A stretch of DNA of 7,643 nt from Sulfuricurvum sp. (GCA_014764075.1 JACXUE010000055.1:1-7643), one strand, 5' to 3'. Numbered from the stretch's first letter, positions 1-6,492 are shown. Notes: generated from the letters alone by a model not told the origin. Numbers and translations are program-made.

Positions 1-213
1 AAAGAGACAACGAATATCACGATCGAGATGCCGCTTGTACATCTGCAAAAATCCCAAATCGTCGAAGAGGCGATCAAACTGGACGCACCGCTCCATCTGA
101 CCTGGAGTTGTTACCAAAGTGAGGAGAAAGCGTGCGGAGTATGCGACAGTTGCCGTCTCCGTTTACGAGGCTTTGAACGTGCCGGAGTAGTTGATCCTAT
201 TGAGTATGTTTGA
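1..213 (+). CDS. queC: 7-cyano-7-deazaguanine synthase QueC, 3' end only
   Basis: C-terminal 70 residues of QueC. QueC is the cytosolic ATP-dependent enzyme that converts 7-carboxy-7-deazaguanine plus ammonia to preQ0 for queuosine tRNA modification. The frame is open from the left window edge, so the start and the N-terminal PP-loop ATP-binding motif lie outside. What is visible is the family's C-terminal signature: a 'PLVHLQKSQIVEEA' helix, then 'LTWSCY', then 'CGVCDSCRLRLRGF'. These supply the four cysteines that bind the structural zinc, and the segment ends 'AGVVDPIEY', as usual for QueC. The gene overlaps the following metallohydrolase gene by 8 nt, so the two are probably co-transcribed. 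Recognition from this C-terminus is secure. Nothing suggests that the gene is broken. The internal ATG at 28 is not a gene start. Confidence 0.95.
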   Translation, partial: KETTNITIEMPLVHLQKSQIVEEAIKLDAPLHLTWSCYQSEEKACGVCDSCRLRLRGFERAGVVDPIEYV

Positions 214-847
214 CGCTTCTACCTCTGCGATCATCATCGAGTACCGACCGCGCAATCGCAATACCTACATCCGTATATCCCATAGTGGTGAGATCAAAGT
301 ACGTACACCGCTCAAAAACGAGAGTGCCGTACGCCGTATTTTAAAATTACGGGAGCGTTGGATCCGTGAAAAACTAGAGGGGCTAGCGGACGATCCAGAT
401 CTACCCCAGCTTGGGGAGAGTATACGGTTTCGGGGAGAGAACTATACTTTGGAGAATCTGCCGAATTTATACAATAGGGTTAAAAATAGCCAAAATAGTG
501 ATGATATTAAAAAATATTACTATCATTTTTACAAAAAAGAGGCGGAAATCTCTCTCCCTTCACGTGTGCAGCATTATGCGCGAAAGATGGATTTGCAACC
601 CAAAGAGATACGCTTTAGAAGGATGAAAAGCAGATGGGGGAGTTGTGACAGCCACGGCGTCGTCACTTTTAATACGATGATGATGCAACTCTCGTATGAA
701 CAGATTGACTATATCATTGTTCATGAGCTGGCTCACTTGCGTCACATGAACCACTCCAAGGAGTTTCATGAATTGGTTCGTCATTATCTAAGCGATGAAC
801 AAGAGCGTCGAAAGACGCTACGGAGGATCAGGCCTCTCGTGTATTAA
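206..847 (+). CDS. YgjP-like (DUF45/M48-type) zinc metallohydrolase
   Basis: Predicted 213-aa cytosolic metal-dependent hydrolase of the YgjP/DUF45 family, related to the SprT and WLM metallopeptidases. Its physiological substrate is not established. The C-terminal half carries the diagnostic motifs: KSRWGSC (residues 141-147), then HELAHLRHMNHS (173-184). In the latter, H173, H177 and probably H183 are zinc ligands and E174 is the catalytic base. The N-terminal half (about 1-85) is the usual beta-rich part, with 'IRISHSGEIKVRTP'. Residues 88-112 are Lys/Tyr/Asn-rich and AT-rich at DNA level. The ATG at 206 overlaps the queC stop (TGA at 211-213). A TTG at 191 would add five residues, but the only upstream GGAG (184-187) lies just 3 nt from it; neither start has an ideal ribosome-binding site. 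The 3' end overlaps the end of the opposite-strand TRAP gene by 20 nt. Family call is strong; a precise function cannot be given. Confidence 0.88.
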   Translation: MFDASTSAIIIEYRPRNRNTYIRISHSGEIKVRTPLKNESAVRRILKLRERWIREKLEGLADDPDLPQLGESIRFRGENYTLENLPNLYNRVKNSQNSDDIKKYYYHFYKKEAEISLPSRVQHYARKMDLQPKEIRFRRMKSRWGSCDSHGVVTFNTMMMQLSYEQIDYIIVHELAHLRHMNHSKEFHELVRHYLSDEQERRKTLRRIRPLVY

Positions 848-1967
848 GAAACGCCCCTAGCCCGATATTGCTCCAAGAACGCGATTTTTGGAGATAACTC
901 TCCATACTCTCATACACCCGTTTAAAATCACCGTTTGCCGCACTTTCGGATTTCAAATACTCTTGAAGCGCTTGATAAGCGGCGTGATTGACATCATTGG
1001 GAAATGTTTGAATGGCAATACCCAGTTTTTTAATCTCTTGAAGGGCATTGAGATTTTTGGCATGGAACTCCAAAGACATCCGAGCATTCATCTCATCCGA
1101 GGCGATTTGGAGAATCGCTTGATGTTCCGGACTCAGAGATTCCCATACGTTTTTGTTGAAGGTCAACTCCAGTACCGATCCGGGTTCATGCCATCCGGCA
1201 TAGTAGTATTTGGCAACTTTATGAAATCCCATCTGCAAATCAAGCGCCGGACCGACCCATTCGGTAGCATCAATCATCCCACGCTCCAGCGCCGGATAGA
1301 TCTCTCCGGCGGCAAGGAGAACCGGATTGACGCCTAAACGGGAAAACACCTCTCCACCGATCCCCGGAACCCGCATTTTTAGCCCTTTGAGATCGGCAAG
1401 ACTTCGGATCGGTTTGCGAAACCATCCCCCCATCTGAACATTGGTATTTCCGCCCAGCAGGGGATAGAGGTTATGTTTGGCGTACATCTCTCTCCAAAAC
1501 TCCATCCCACCGCCGAAAAGCATCCATGAATTGATCTCCTCTGAAGTGAGCCCGAAGGGAGTACCGCTAAAGAGGGCAAAGGCGCTGTTTTTCCCTTTCC
1601 AGTAGTACGGACCTGAGTGAAACGCATCGATCTCTCCGGCACTGGCGGCGTCAAATACCGCCAAAGCAGGTACGAGGGTCCCTTTGGGGTAGATTTTGAT
1701 GATGAGACTGCCGCCGCTTGCCGCTTTGACCCGCTCGGCAAAATGCTCGACTCCCGTCCCCATGATCGGAAATCCCGCCGGCCAGCTCGTAGCGAGTCGG
1801 AGGGTCACCTTTTTTTGTTTGACGCTGTTGGTCGCTGAGGAGGTTTCCGCAATCTGGGAGGGGTGTTTGGAGTAATCGATCGCTTGTCGGTTACTGTTAT
1901 GGCATCCGTTGAGCAATAATGCCATTGAAGCGGTAGCGCCTCCGGCGATAAAGGTACGTCTGTTCAT
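828..1967 (-). CDS. TRAP transporter solute-binding protein (DctP/TakP-like), Tat-type lipoprotein
   Basis: 379-aa extracytoplasmic binding protein of a TRAP transporter, which would deliver an organic acid to a DctQM permease. Residues 3-7 (RRTFI) form a twin-arginine motif, followed by a hydrophobic stretch and the lipobox LLNGC with C22 as lipidation site. Export is therefore probably by Tat with lipid anchoring, then a polar linker (about 23-52). The mature domain has the family marks: 'LRLATSWPAG' (57-65), 'GNTNVQMGGWFRKP' (173-186), conserved carboxylate-binding R199 in 'LKMRVPG', 'GEIYPALERGMIDATEWVGP' (221-240) and 'AGWHEPG' (257-263). The last two and the NVQMGGWFRK stretch resemble the TakP / lactate-binding subgroup, so a 2-oxoacid or hydroxyacid ligand is inferred. 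The ATG has AGGAG (1974-1978) 6 nt upstream, overlapping the previous gene's TAG stop. It is last in the operon. No dctQ or dctM lies in the window. Ligand unproven. Confidence 0.9.
   Translation of the reverse strand: MNRRTFIAGGATASMALLLNGCHNSNRQAIDYSKHPSQIAETSSATNSVKQKKVTLRLATSWPAGFPIMGTGVEHFAERVKAASGGSLIIKIYPKGTLVPALAVFDAASAGEIDAFHSGPYYWKGKNSAFALFSGTPFGLTSEEINSWMLFGGGMEFWREMYAKHNLYPLLGGNTNVQMGGWFRKPIRSLADLKGLKMRVPGIGGEVFSRLGVNPVLLAAGEIYPALERGMIDATEWVGPALDLQMGFHKVAKYYYAGWHEPGSVLELTFNKNVWESLSPEHQAILQIASDEMNARMSLEFHAKNLNALQEIKKLGIAIQTFPNDVNHAAYQALQEYLKSESAANGDFKRVYESMESYLQKSRSWSNIGLGAFLNTREA
871..893 (+). other. Hairpin just downstream of the metallohydrolase gene
   Basis: CTCCAAGAA (871-879) pairs with TTTTTGGAG (885-893), nine pairs including one G-U, around a 5-nt loop. 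It begins 24 nt after the stop at 847 on the + strand and lies within the end of the opposite-strand TRAP gene. There is no following T-run, so it is not a classic intrinsic terminator. It could stabilise the 3' end of the queC-metallohydrolase mRNA or be chance. Confidence 0.3.
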
Positions 1968-1976
1968 AGGTTTCTC

Positions 1977-2981
1977 CTAAAAATCGAGTTCAAGTTGTTT
2001 CATGGATGAACGAGATGGATTTAAAATCCCTTTATCGACCCCTGCGACGAGGGCGAAATGGAATGTTTTGGATTGTAAGATGCTTAAAACCTCTTCGGGA
2101 TAGCGATAAAAAAAGATATTTTCGACACCGATGGTGAGATGCGATTTCATCGATTCTGGGAGGAGGTAGATGATCTTCGCCCAAGAAGCTTGAGCATCAA
2201 GAAAATCGATCTGTTCGTCGATCAGCTCCAAATACGGCTCAAAAATGACGACCCGATTACTGCTCCCGAACTCTTTGATCTCCAACCGCGAATTGGTAAA
2301 GACGGGGATGAAATGACCCATTTTCCCAAATCCCCGAATCTGAAACGGTATCCGCAAAAAAGTGTAGAAAAAGAGGAGATGCTCCAAATAGGGGATAAAA
2401 AACGGCGAGAGCATTTGGCGCTCATAAAAGGTATCGTTATGGATAAACGAGGTCTCAAAGAGGGTTTGTTCGATGATCGTAATGGTACTCTCCTGCGCAC
2501 GGATGAGTGTTGAGTATTCGATAAAAATATCGGGATCGGTGAGGGCTGGGGAGAAAAGGACGATCGATTTTTTCTCCAGCGGCCAGAGCTTCTCCCAAAT
2601 ATCGCGCATGGAACCTTCGATATTGCAAAACGTGGGGGGTGTCGAGATCATCATCGAGAGGCTGAGGGTGATCGGATCGCACGAATAGACCTGTAGCTCT
2701 TTTTCGAGGAGATAAAAACGGATCAGCTTTTTGAGAGCGCTGTCGATCTCGTCGACTTTGATCCATGCGATTTCACTGTCGCTGATTTGGGTAGGGCGGT
2801 CAAACATAACCCCATACGCTCCGTTTTGGAGCGCTTCGGGGATATCATCAGGGGAATAGGCGACAAATAACGATCCACGCTTCACTTTGGAGGGGTCAAA
2901 TACAACATTCTCAAAGAGGGTAACCAAAGGCTCTCCAATCAAAGAGCCTTTGGTCAGTGCGAGGATATTCTCAAGTCTCAT
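1977..2981 (-). CDS. Conserved hypothetical protein, Mur-ligase-like fold remnant without P-loop
   Basis: 334-aa protein of unknown function, no signal peptide seen. The start is set at 2981 because its ATG overlaps the metG TGA in an ATGA junction (2978-2981), with GGAAG (2991-2995) 9 nt upstream; an upstream ATG at 3029 would lie inside metG. Residues 23-61 (FENVVFDPSKVKRGSLFVAY, then NGAYGVMFD) resemble the N-terminal UDP-substrate domain of MurE/MurF (pattern V-x-D-S/P-x-x-V-x-x-G-x-LF-x-A ... A-x-x-x-GA). They are followed by WIKVDEIDSALKKLIRF (73-89), like the Mur 'vd...AL..La' helix. The Mur ATP-binding motif GTxGKT is absent. 'RVVIFEPYLELIDEQIDFL' (243-261) and 'HFALVAGVDKG' (308-318) loosely recall the Mur C-terminal domain. 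The middle part, FFIPYLEHLLFFYTFLRIPF (194-213), is aromatic and hydrophobic. From memory it sits where Cj0837c does after metG in Campylobacter. The gene is real on position and coupling; the Mur relation is inference only. Confidence 0.75.
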   Translation of the reverse strand: MRLENILALTKGSLIGEPLVTLFENVVFDPSKVKRGSLFVAYSPDDIPEALQNGAYGVMFDRPTQISDSEIAWIKVDEIDSALKKLIRFYLLEKELQVYSCDPITLSLSMMISTPPTFCNIEGSMRDIWEKLWPLEKKSIVLFSPALTDPDIFIEYSTLIRAQESTITIIEQTLFETSFIHNDTFYERQMLSPFFIPYLEHLLFFYTFLRIPFQIRGFGKMGHFIPVFTNSRLEIKEFGSSNRVVIFEPYLELIDEQIDFLDAQASWAKIIYLLPESMKSHLTIGVENIFFYRYPEEVLSILQSKTFHFALVAGVDKGILNPSRSSMKQLELDF

Positions 2982-4927
2982 CCCACCGAACTTCCGCTGA
3001 GGCGTGGTTTTTCGGGACGAACGAGGCATAGCCCCTCAGAATCTTTCGCCGCGAGGATCATCCCCTCGGAGAGCAATCCCATCAATTTTGCCGGTTTGAG
3101 ATTCGCAACTACGCACACTTGGGTATTGATGAGCGATTCGGCGCTGTAATACTCCCGGATACCGGCAACGATCTGGCGCGGAGTCTCTTCGCCCAGATCG
3201 ACTCTGAGTTTGAGGAGTTTAGAACTTTTCGGAACCTCTTTGGCATCCAAAACAGTACCGATTTTAATCGTGGTTTGGAAAAACTGATCGATGGTGATAA
3301 GACCCTCTTCGCTGACGGTAGTCTCTTTTTTATCTTCCATTTTCGGTTTTGGTTCCGCTTTAGGGGCTTCTTCAATCATCGCTTTGGGGGCTTCTTGCAT
3401 CAACGGCTCTTCGACACGCGGGAAGAGAGGGGGGATTTTTTTGATCGTAAAGGTATCGAGTAACCCTTTGTCTGTGATGAGTTTGGTGTAACTCTCCGTA
3501 GTGATCTCAAATCCGAGGGCATCGGCGATCGTTTTGGTCGTTTGCGGCATGATGGCATGGAGCATGATCGAAGCTTTGGCGAGGAGATTTGCGACCAACG
3601 CTACCGTTGCTAGAGCTTCATCGTTGCGCCCCTCTTTGATTTTGACCCACGGAGCGTGCTCTTCGATCGCTTTGTTTCCGATGGTGAACACTCTCCACAA
3701 CTCTTCGAGGAAGCGGTGAAGCTGTAACTCGTAAAAATAGGTGTGAAGTGAATCCAATATCGTATGGGCATCGTTTAACTCTTTGGCATGGTACTGTGCA
3801 ACATGAGTGCTGTCAATGACAAAATTAGAGTATTTTTCACTCATACCAATGATACGGTTGAGGAGGTTCCCCAAATCGTTAGAGAGGTCAGAATTCATAC
3901 GGTCTATTAGGGCGCGTTGCGAGAAATCGCCGTCTTGTCCGAATGGAACTTCACGCATCATGAAATAGCGGAAATTCTCAGCACCGTAGTGTTTGGAGAC
4001 CTCACGCGGATCGACAACATTCCCTTTGGATTTAGACATTTTTTCGCCGTCGCGCGTCCACCATCCGTGCGCTCCGATGTGGTGCGGCAACGGCAATCCG
4101 AGGCTCATCAAAAATGCTGGCCAGTAGATCGCATGGAAGCGGAGGATGTCTTTTCCGACCAGTTGAACGTTGGCAGGCCAAAACCCCATTTTCGATTCAT
4201 CGGTGCCGTATCCCAACGCGGTGACGTAGTTCATCAGCGCATCGAGCCAGACGTACATGACGTGTTTGGGTTCATTCAAATTTTCGGGTAAATGGACACC
4301 CCAGCTGAAACTGGTACGGGTGACCGAGAGATCGTTCAATCCACCCCGTACGAAACTCATCACCTCGTTACGGCGCGATTTGGGGAGGATGAACTCAGGA
4401 TGGGCTTCGTAGTATTCCAAAAGGGGCTTTTCGTATTTGCTGAGGCGGAAAAAATAGCTCTCTTCTTTGACGATCGTGGTCACTCTGCCGCAGTCGGGGC
4501 AGCATCCGCCGTCCATGAGCTGAGATTCGGGGAAAAAGGTTTCACAACTGACGCAGTAGTTCCCCTCATAAAAATCTTTGTAGATGTCGCCGTTCTCAAA
4601 CATTTTGGCAAATGCGGCTTGAACACCTTTTTTATGGGCTTCATCCGTCGTTCGGATGAATTGATCGTAACTAATATCAAACTCATCCCAAAGATTTCGA
4701 AACGTCGCACTGATCTCATCGGCGAATTGCTGGGTCGGCTTGTTTTGTTTTTGTGCCGACTCTTCGATCTTTTGACCGTGTTCGTCGGTTCCGGTGAGGA
4801 AATAGGTCTCATTTCCCAAAAGGCGGGAGTATCGTGCGAGAGAATCGGCGATGAAAGTGGTGTAGGCGTGTCCGATATGAGCTTCGCCATTGACATAATA
4901 GATAGGGGTAGTTATGTAGTTTTTCAT
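2978..4927 (-). CDS. metG: Methionyl-tRNA synthetase
   Basis: 649-aa cytosolic enzyme that charges tRNA-Met with methionine using ATP. Class I signatures are complete: HIGH at 17-20 and KMSKS at 296-300, joined by a Rossmann catalytic domain. The insertion has a Cys4 zinc knuckle, CVSC (125-128) and CPDC (143-146). The anticodon-binding helical domain covers about 340-500. A Glu/Lys/Pro/Ala linker (about 506-540) with a tandem EAPKA unit leads to a C-terminal Trbp111/EMAPII-type tRNA-binding OB domain (about 545-640), seen in 'KIGTVLDAKEVPKSSKLLKL', 'RQIVAGIREYY' and 'NLKPAKLMGLLSEGMILAA'. The ATG at 4927 is chosen because MKNYITTPIYYVNG is the normal MetRS N-terminus and AAGGAA lies 6 nt upstream. 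The frame stays open 53 codons further, into the small Cys-protein gene, but that stretch matches nothing. Essential gene in mid-operon, coupled by ATGA to the next gene. Confidence 0.98.
   Translation of the reverse strand: MKNYITTPIYYVNGEAHIGHAYTTFIADSLARYSRLLGNETYFLTGTDEHGQKIEESAQKQNKPTQQFADEISATFRNLWDEFDISYDQFIRTTDEAHKKGVQAAFAKMFENGDIYKDFYEGNYCVSCETFFPESQLMDGGCCPDCGRVTTIVKEESYFFRLSKYEKPLLEYYEAHPEFILPKSRRNEVMSFVRGGLNDLSVTRTSFSWGVHLPENLNEPKHVMYVWLDALMNYVTALGYGTDESKMGFWPANVQLVGKDILRFHAIYWPAFLMSLGLPLPHHIGAHGWWTRDGEKMSKSKGNVVDPREVSKHYGAENFRYFMMREVPFGQDGDFSQRALIDRMNSDLSNDLGNLLNRIIGMSEKYSNFVIDSTHVAQYHAKELNDAHTILDSLHTYFYELQLHRFLEELWRVFTIGNKAIEEHAPWVKIKEGRNDEALATVALVANLLAKASIMLHAIMPQTTKTIADALGFEITTESYTKLITDKGLLDTFTIKKIPPLFPRVEEPLMQEAPKAMIEEAPKAEPKPKMEDKKETTVSEEGLITIDQFFQTTIKIGTVLDAKEVPKSSKLLKLRVDLGEETPRQIVAGIREYYSAESLINTQVCVVANLKPAKLMGLLSEGMILAAKDSEGLCLVRPEKPRLSGSSVG
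3357..3396 (-). repeat. Two-copy 24-nt period repeat in the metG linker
   Basis: Two 16-nt units (3357-3372 and 3381-3396) differ at one base and are 24 nt, or eight codons, apart. Read on the metG strand each encodes EAPKA, in the flexible linker between the anticodon-binding and tRNA-binding domains of MetRS. This probably arose by in-frame duplication; linker length is likely tolerant to change. Confidence 0.7.
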
Positions 4928-4933
4928 TATTTT

Positions 4934-4939
4934 TTCCTT
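4934..4939 (-). promoter_or_regulatory. Ribosome-binding site that fixes the metG start
   Basis: AAGGAA on the - strand, 6 nt before the ATG at 4927, in the 13-nt gap after the small Cys-protein gene. It supports the 649-aa MetRS over the 702-aa reading of the same frame. Confidence 0.8.
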
Positions 4940-4940
4940 G

Positions 4941-5138
4941 TTAAAAATCAAACCCGCCGGTTTCACCTTTGGACATACTCTCATAAACGGCTCGTATGTA
5001 TTTTGAGCGGATATCGCATCCGATGCATTGCTCACACACGTAACAGCTCTCCAAGGAGCGTTCCTGTTGACACGATTGCAACGCACTCATCGCTTCATCG
5101 AGACGCTCTTCGTACTCACTGTGCTGCTGCATAGACAC
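4941..5138 (-). CDS. Small Cys-cluster protein of unknown function (65 aa)
   Basis: Small soluble protein with no recognised domain. Residues 4-30 are a charged, Glu/Gln-rich probable helix with C23. They are followed by a dense cysteine cluster SCYVCEQCIGCD, with C32, C35, C38 and C41 in a C-x2-C-x2-C-x2-C array, then a basic/aromatic helix RSKYIRAVYESMSKG and a Gly/Phe tail. The spacing suggests metal or Fe-S binding, or redox chemistry, but no partner is identified. The start is GTG at 5138, with GAGG (5145-5148) 6 nt upstream; an ATG at 5132 would remove two residues but is 12 nt from that site. The gene overlaps fbp by 23 nt and ends 13 nt before metG, so its frame is confined within the operon. 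From memory a short hypothetical gene (Cj0839c) sits at the same place in C. jejuni, which supports it being real. Function unknown. Confidence 0.75.
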   Translation of the reverse strand: MSMQQHSEYEERLDEAMSALQSCQQERSLESCYVCEQCIGCDIRSKYIRAVYESMSKGETGGFDF

Positions 5139-5961
5139 TCACAACCTCATTGACCTCATCGGTTGAGCCGAAAAAACAGGGGCTGGTATCGTGGACGTGA
5201 CGCGGCTCTTTTTCCAATACGCGTTTAAATCCATCTACCGCTTTACCGCCCGCTTTTTCAAAGATAAAGGCAAACGGGAACACTTCAAACAACATCCGAA
5301 GTTTCCCCTCCGGTTTGTCGCTCGCACCCGGATAGCTGAACAATCCGCCCCCTTTGAGGAGGATTTGGTGCAAGTCGGGAACCATACCGCCGGAGTAGCG
5401 TAGGCGATAACCGCGCGTGAAAAAGCTGTCGATCATCGTTTTATGGTACGGCGCCCAGAACTGCTGAGTCCCGCCCGGTGCCATGATTTTCCCTTTTTCG
5501 TTCAAATGGAGGTGTTTGACGAATTCAAACTCGCCGTTTTGGAGGAGGTAGAGAGAAACGTTCTCTTCATCGGCAAAGACCAACTCAACACGCGGACCAT
5601 AGACGACGTAGCATGACGCGACCATTTTGGAGGGGCTGAACTCCCCCTCATAGATACCGAAGATCGAACCGACACTGAGGTTGACATCTACGAGTGATGA
5701 GCCATCGAGCGGATCAAACGCGATAAAATAATGACCGCTTTCATTGAGCACCATCGGATGCTCTTTCTCTTCGCTGGCAATCGTGTGAACTCCGACAACA
5801 CGACCAAGCTCCTCTTCGATGATTAAATCGCTTTGGATATCGAGTTGGAGTTGGATTTCACCGGAACTGTTTTGCTCTTGGGAGTAGCCGATGTCTTTGA
5901 CATCGATCGCGTTTTTTATCCGTATGGCACTTTTTTGGATAGCTTCTAAAATTAGATTCAT
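5116..5961 (-). CDS. fbp: Fructose-1,6-bisphosphatase, class I
   Basis: 281-aa cytosolic enzyme that hydrolyses fructose-1,6-bisphosphate to fructose-6-phosphate, the committed step of gluconeogenesis. Class I motifs are in order: SEE metal ligands (63-65); FDPLDGSSLVDVNLSVGSIF (82-101) with metal ligands D83 and D86; KIMAPGG (158-164); the sugar-binding YSGGMVPDLHQILLKGGG (189-206); and KLRMLFEVFPFAFIFEKAGG (220-239) with metal ligand E226. It is shorter than the roughly 330-residue enterobacterial and eukaryotic enzymes, mainly by lacking the N-terminal region that carries the AMP-inhibition site, so AMP regulation may be weak (inference). The ATG at 5961 overlaps the mobB TGA in an ATGA junction (5958-5961) and has AAAGG (5969-5973) 7 nt upstream. 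An in-frame ATG at 5991 would give ten extra non-conserved residues within mobB. Its 3' end overlaps the Cys-cluster gene. Confidence 0.96.
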   Translation of the reverse strand: MNLILEAIQKSAIRIKNAIDVKDIGYSQEQNSSGEIQLQLDIQSDLIIEEELGRVVGVHTIASEEKEHPMVLNESGHYFIAFDPLDGSSLVDVNLSVGSIFGIYEGEFSPSKMVASCYVVYGPRVELVFADEENVSLYLLQNGEFEFVKHLHLNEKGKIMAPGGTQQFWAPYHKTMIDSFFTRGYRLRYSGGMVPDLHQILLKGGGLFSYPGASDKPEGKLRMLFEVFPFAFIFEKAGGKAVDGFKRVLEKEPRHVHDTSPCFFGSTDEVNEVVSVYAAAQ

Positions 5962-6464
5962 TTTATGACCTTTGCGTGTGTTAAAATCCATTCGATGGCT
6001 TGATCTGGGTTGTTGAGATCGAGGATGTCGATCCCCTTCGGGATCGTATAGTGGGAGGTGTCGATGCTCTCATCGATCGCCAATGCGTTCATGTAGGGGA
6101 AATAGTCGGTATCGATTTGTCCCCGAAAAATACTGATGCGCGGGAGAGGGAGATTTTTCAGCCCCTCGACGAGCAATACGTCAAACTCTCCAAAAAGTGC
6201 AACTAGTTCGTCTAACTCTTTGTGGCGCTGTGAAAAATAGGTGGTGCGGGTAGGGGAGGTGACGATCACCTCGGCGCCCGTATCGCTGAATTTGTAGCTG
6301 TCTTTTCCCGGAACGTCGAATTGCGCTTTATCTTTGGGATCGTTTTTGATGATAGCGACTTCCAAATGGTGCTCGCAGATCAGCTTGCGTGCCACTTTGA
6401 GGATCAATGTGGTTTTTCCGCTGTTAGAGGGACCGGTAAATGCAACTGCTAAACGTTTTTTCAA
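5958..6464 (-). CDS. mobB: Molybdopterin-guanine dinucleotide biosynthesis protein MobB
   Basis: 168-aa P-loop GTPase-like protein. MobB assists MobA in attaching GMP to molybdopterin to form the guanine dinucleotide cofactor of DMSO-reductase-family enzymes, and is dispensable in E. coli. Walker A is GPSNSGKT (11-18). 'VPGKDSYKFSDTGA' (51-64) matches the family PGKDS...GA motif, and 'DVLLVEGLK' (95-103) is the Walker-B/VEG strand. The segment after strand 2 reads 'IIKNDPKDKAQFDVPGKDS', where E. coli-type MobB has KHTHH-like residues. The start is a TTG at 6464 with GAGG (6473-6476) 8 nt upstream. It is first in the six-gene operon, behind a TATAAT at 6493-6498 on the same strand, so its mRNA leader would be only about 22 nt. 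It is translationally coupled to fbp. No mobA or molybdoenzyme gene is in the window; the family call rests on sequence. Confidence 0.9.
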   Translation of the reverse strand: MKKRLAVAFTGPSNSGKTTLILKVARKLICEHHLEVAIIKNDPKDKAQFDVPGKDSYKFSDTGAEVIVTSPTRTTYFSQRHKELDELVALFGEFDVLLVEGLKNLPLPRISIFRGQIDTDYFPYMNALAIDESIDTSHYTIPKGIDILDLNNPDQAIEWILTHAKVIK

Positions 6465-6492
6465 AAAAGTGACCTCAATTAAAATGGGAGAT

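Noticed and set aside
888..1337. 149-codon open frame on the + strand inside the TRAP gene
   Set aside because: Fully antisense to a strongly conserved DctP protein, with no domain and no ribosome-binding site.
2982..3029. Longer start for the Mur-like protein (16 more residues)
   Set aside because: It would lie inside the conserved end of metG; the ATGA junction with a GGAAG upstream is a better start.
4928..5086. 53-residue N-terminal extension of MetRS
   Set aside because: Conserved MetRS begins at the ATG at 4927, which has AAGGAA 6 nt upstream; the extension overlaps the small Cys-protein gene in another frame and resembles nothing.
4292..5134. 280-codon open frame on the + strand opposite the start of metG
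   Set aside because: It lies antisense to well-conserved MetRS, the Cys-protein and the end of fbp, has no ribosome-binding site or recognisable domain, and its amino-acid make-up looks like a codon-bias shadow.
5962..5991. Longer start for Fbp (10 more residues)
   Set aside because: It sits within the end of mobB; the ATG at 5961 has AAAGG at 7 nt and gives the normal N-terminus.
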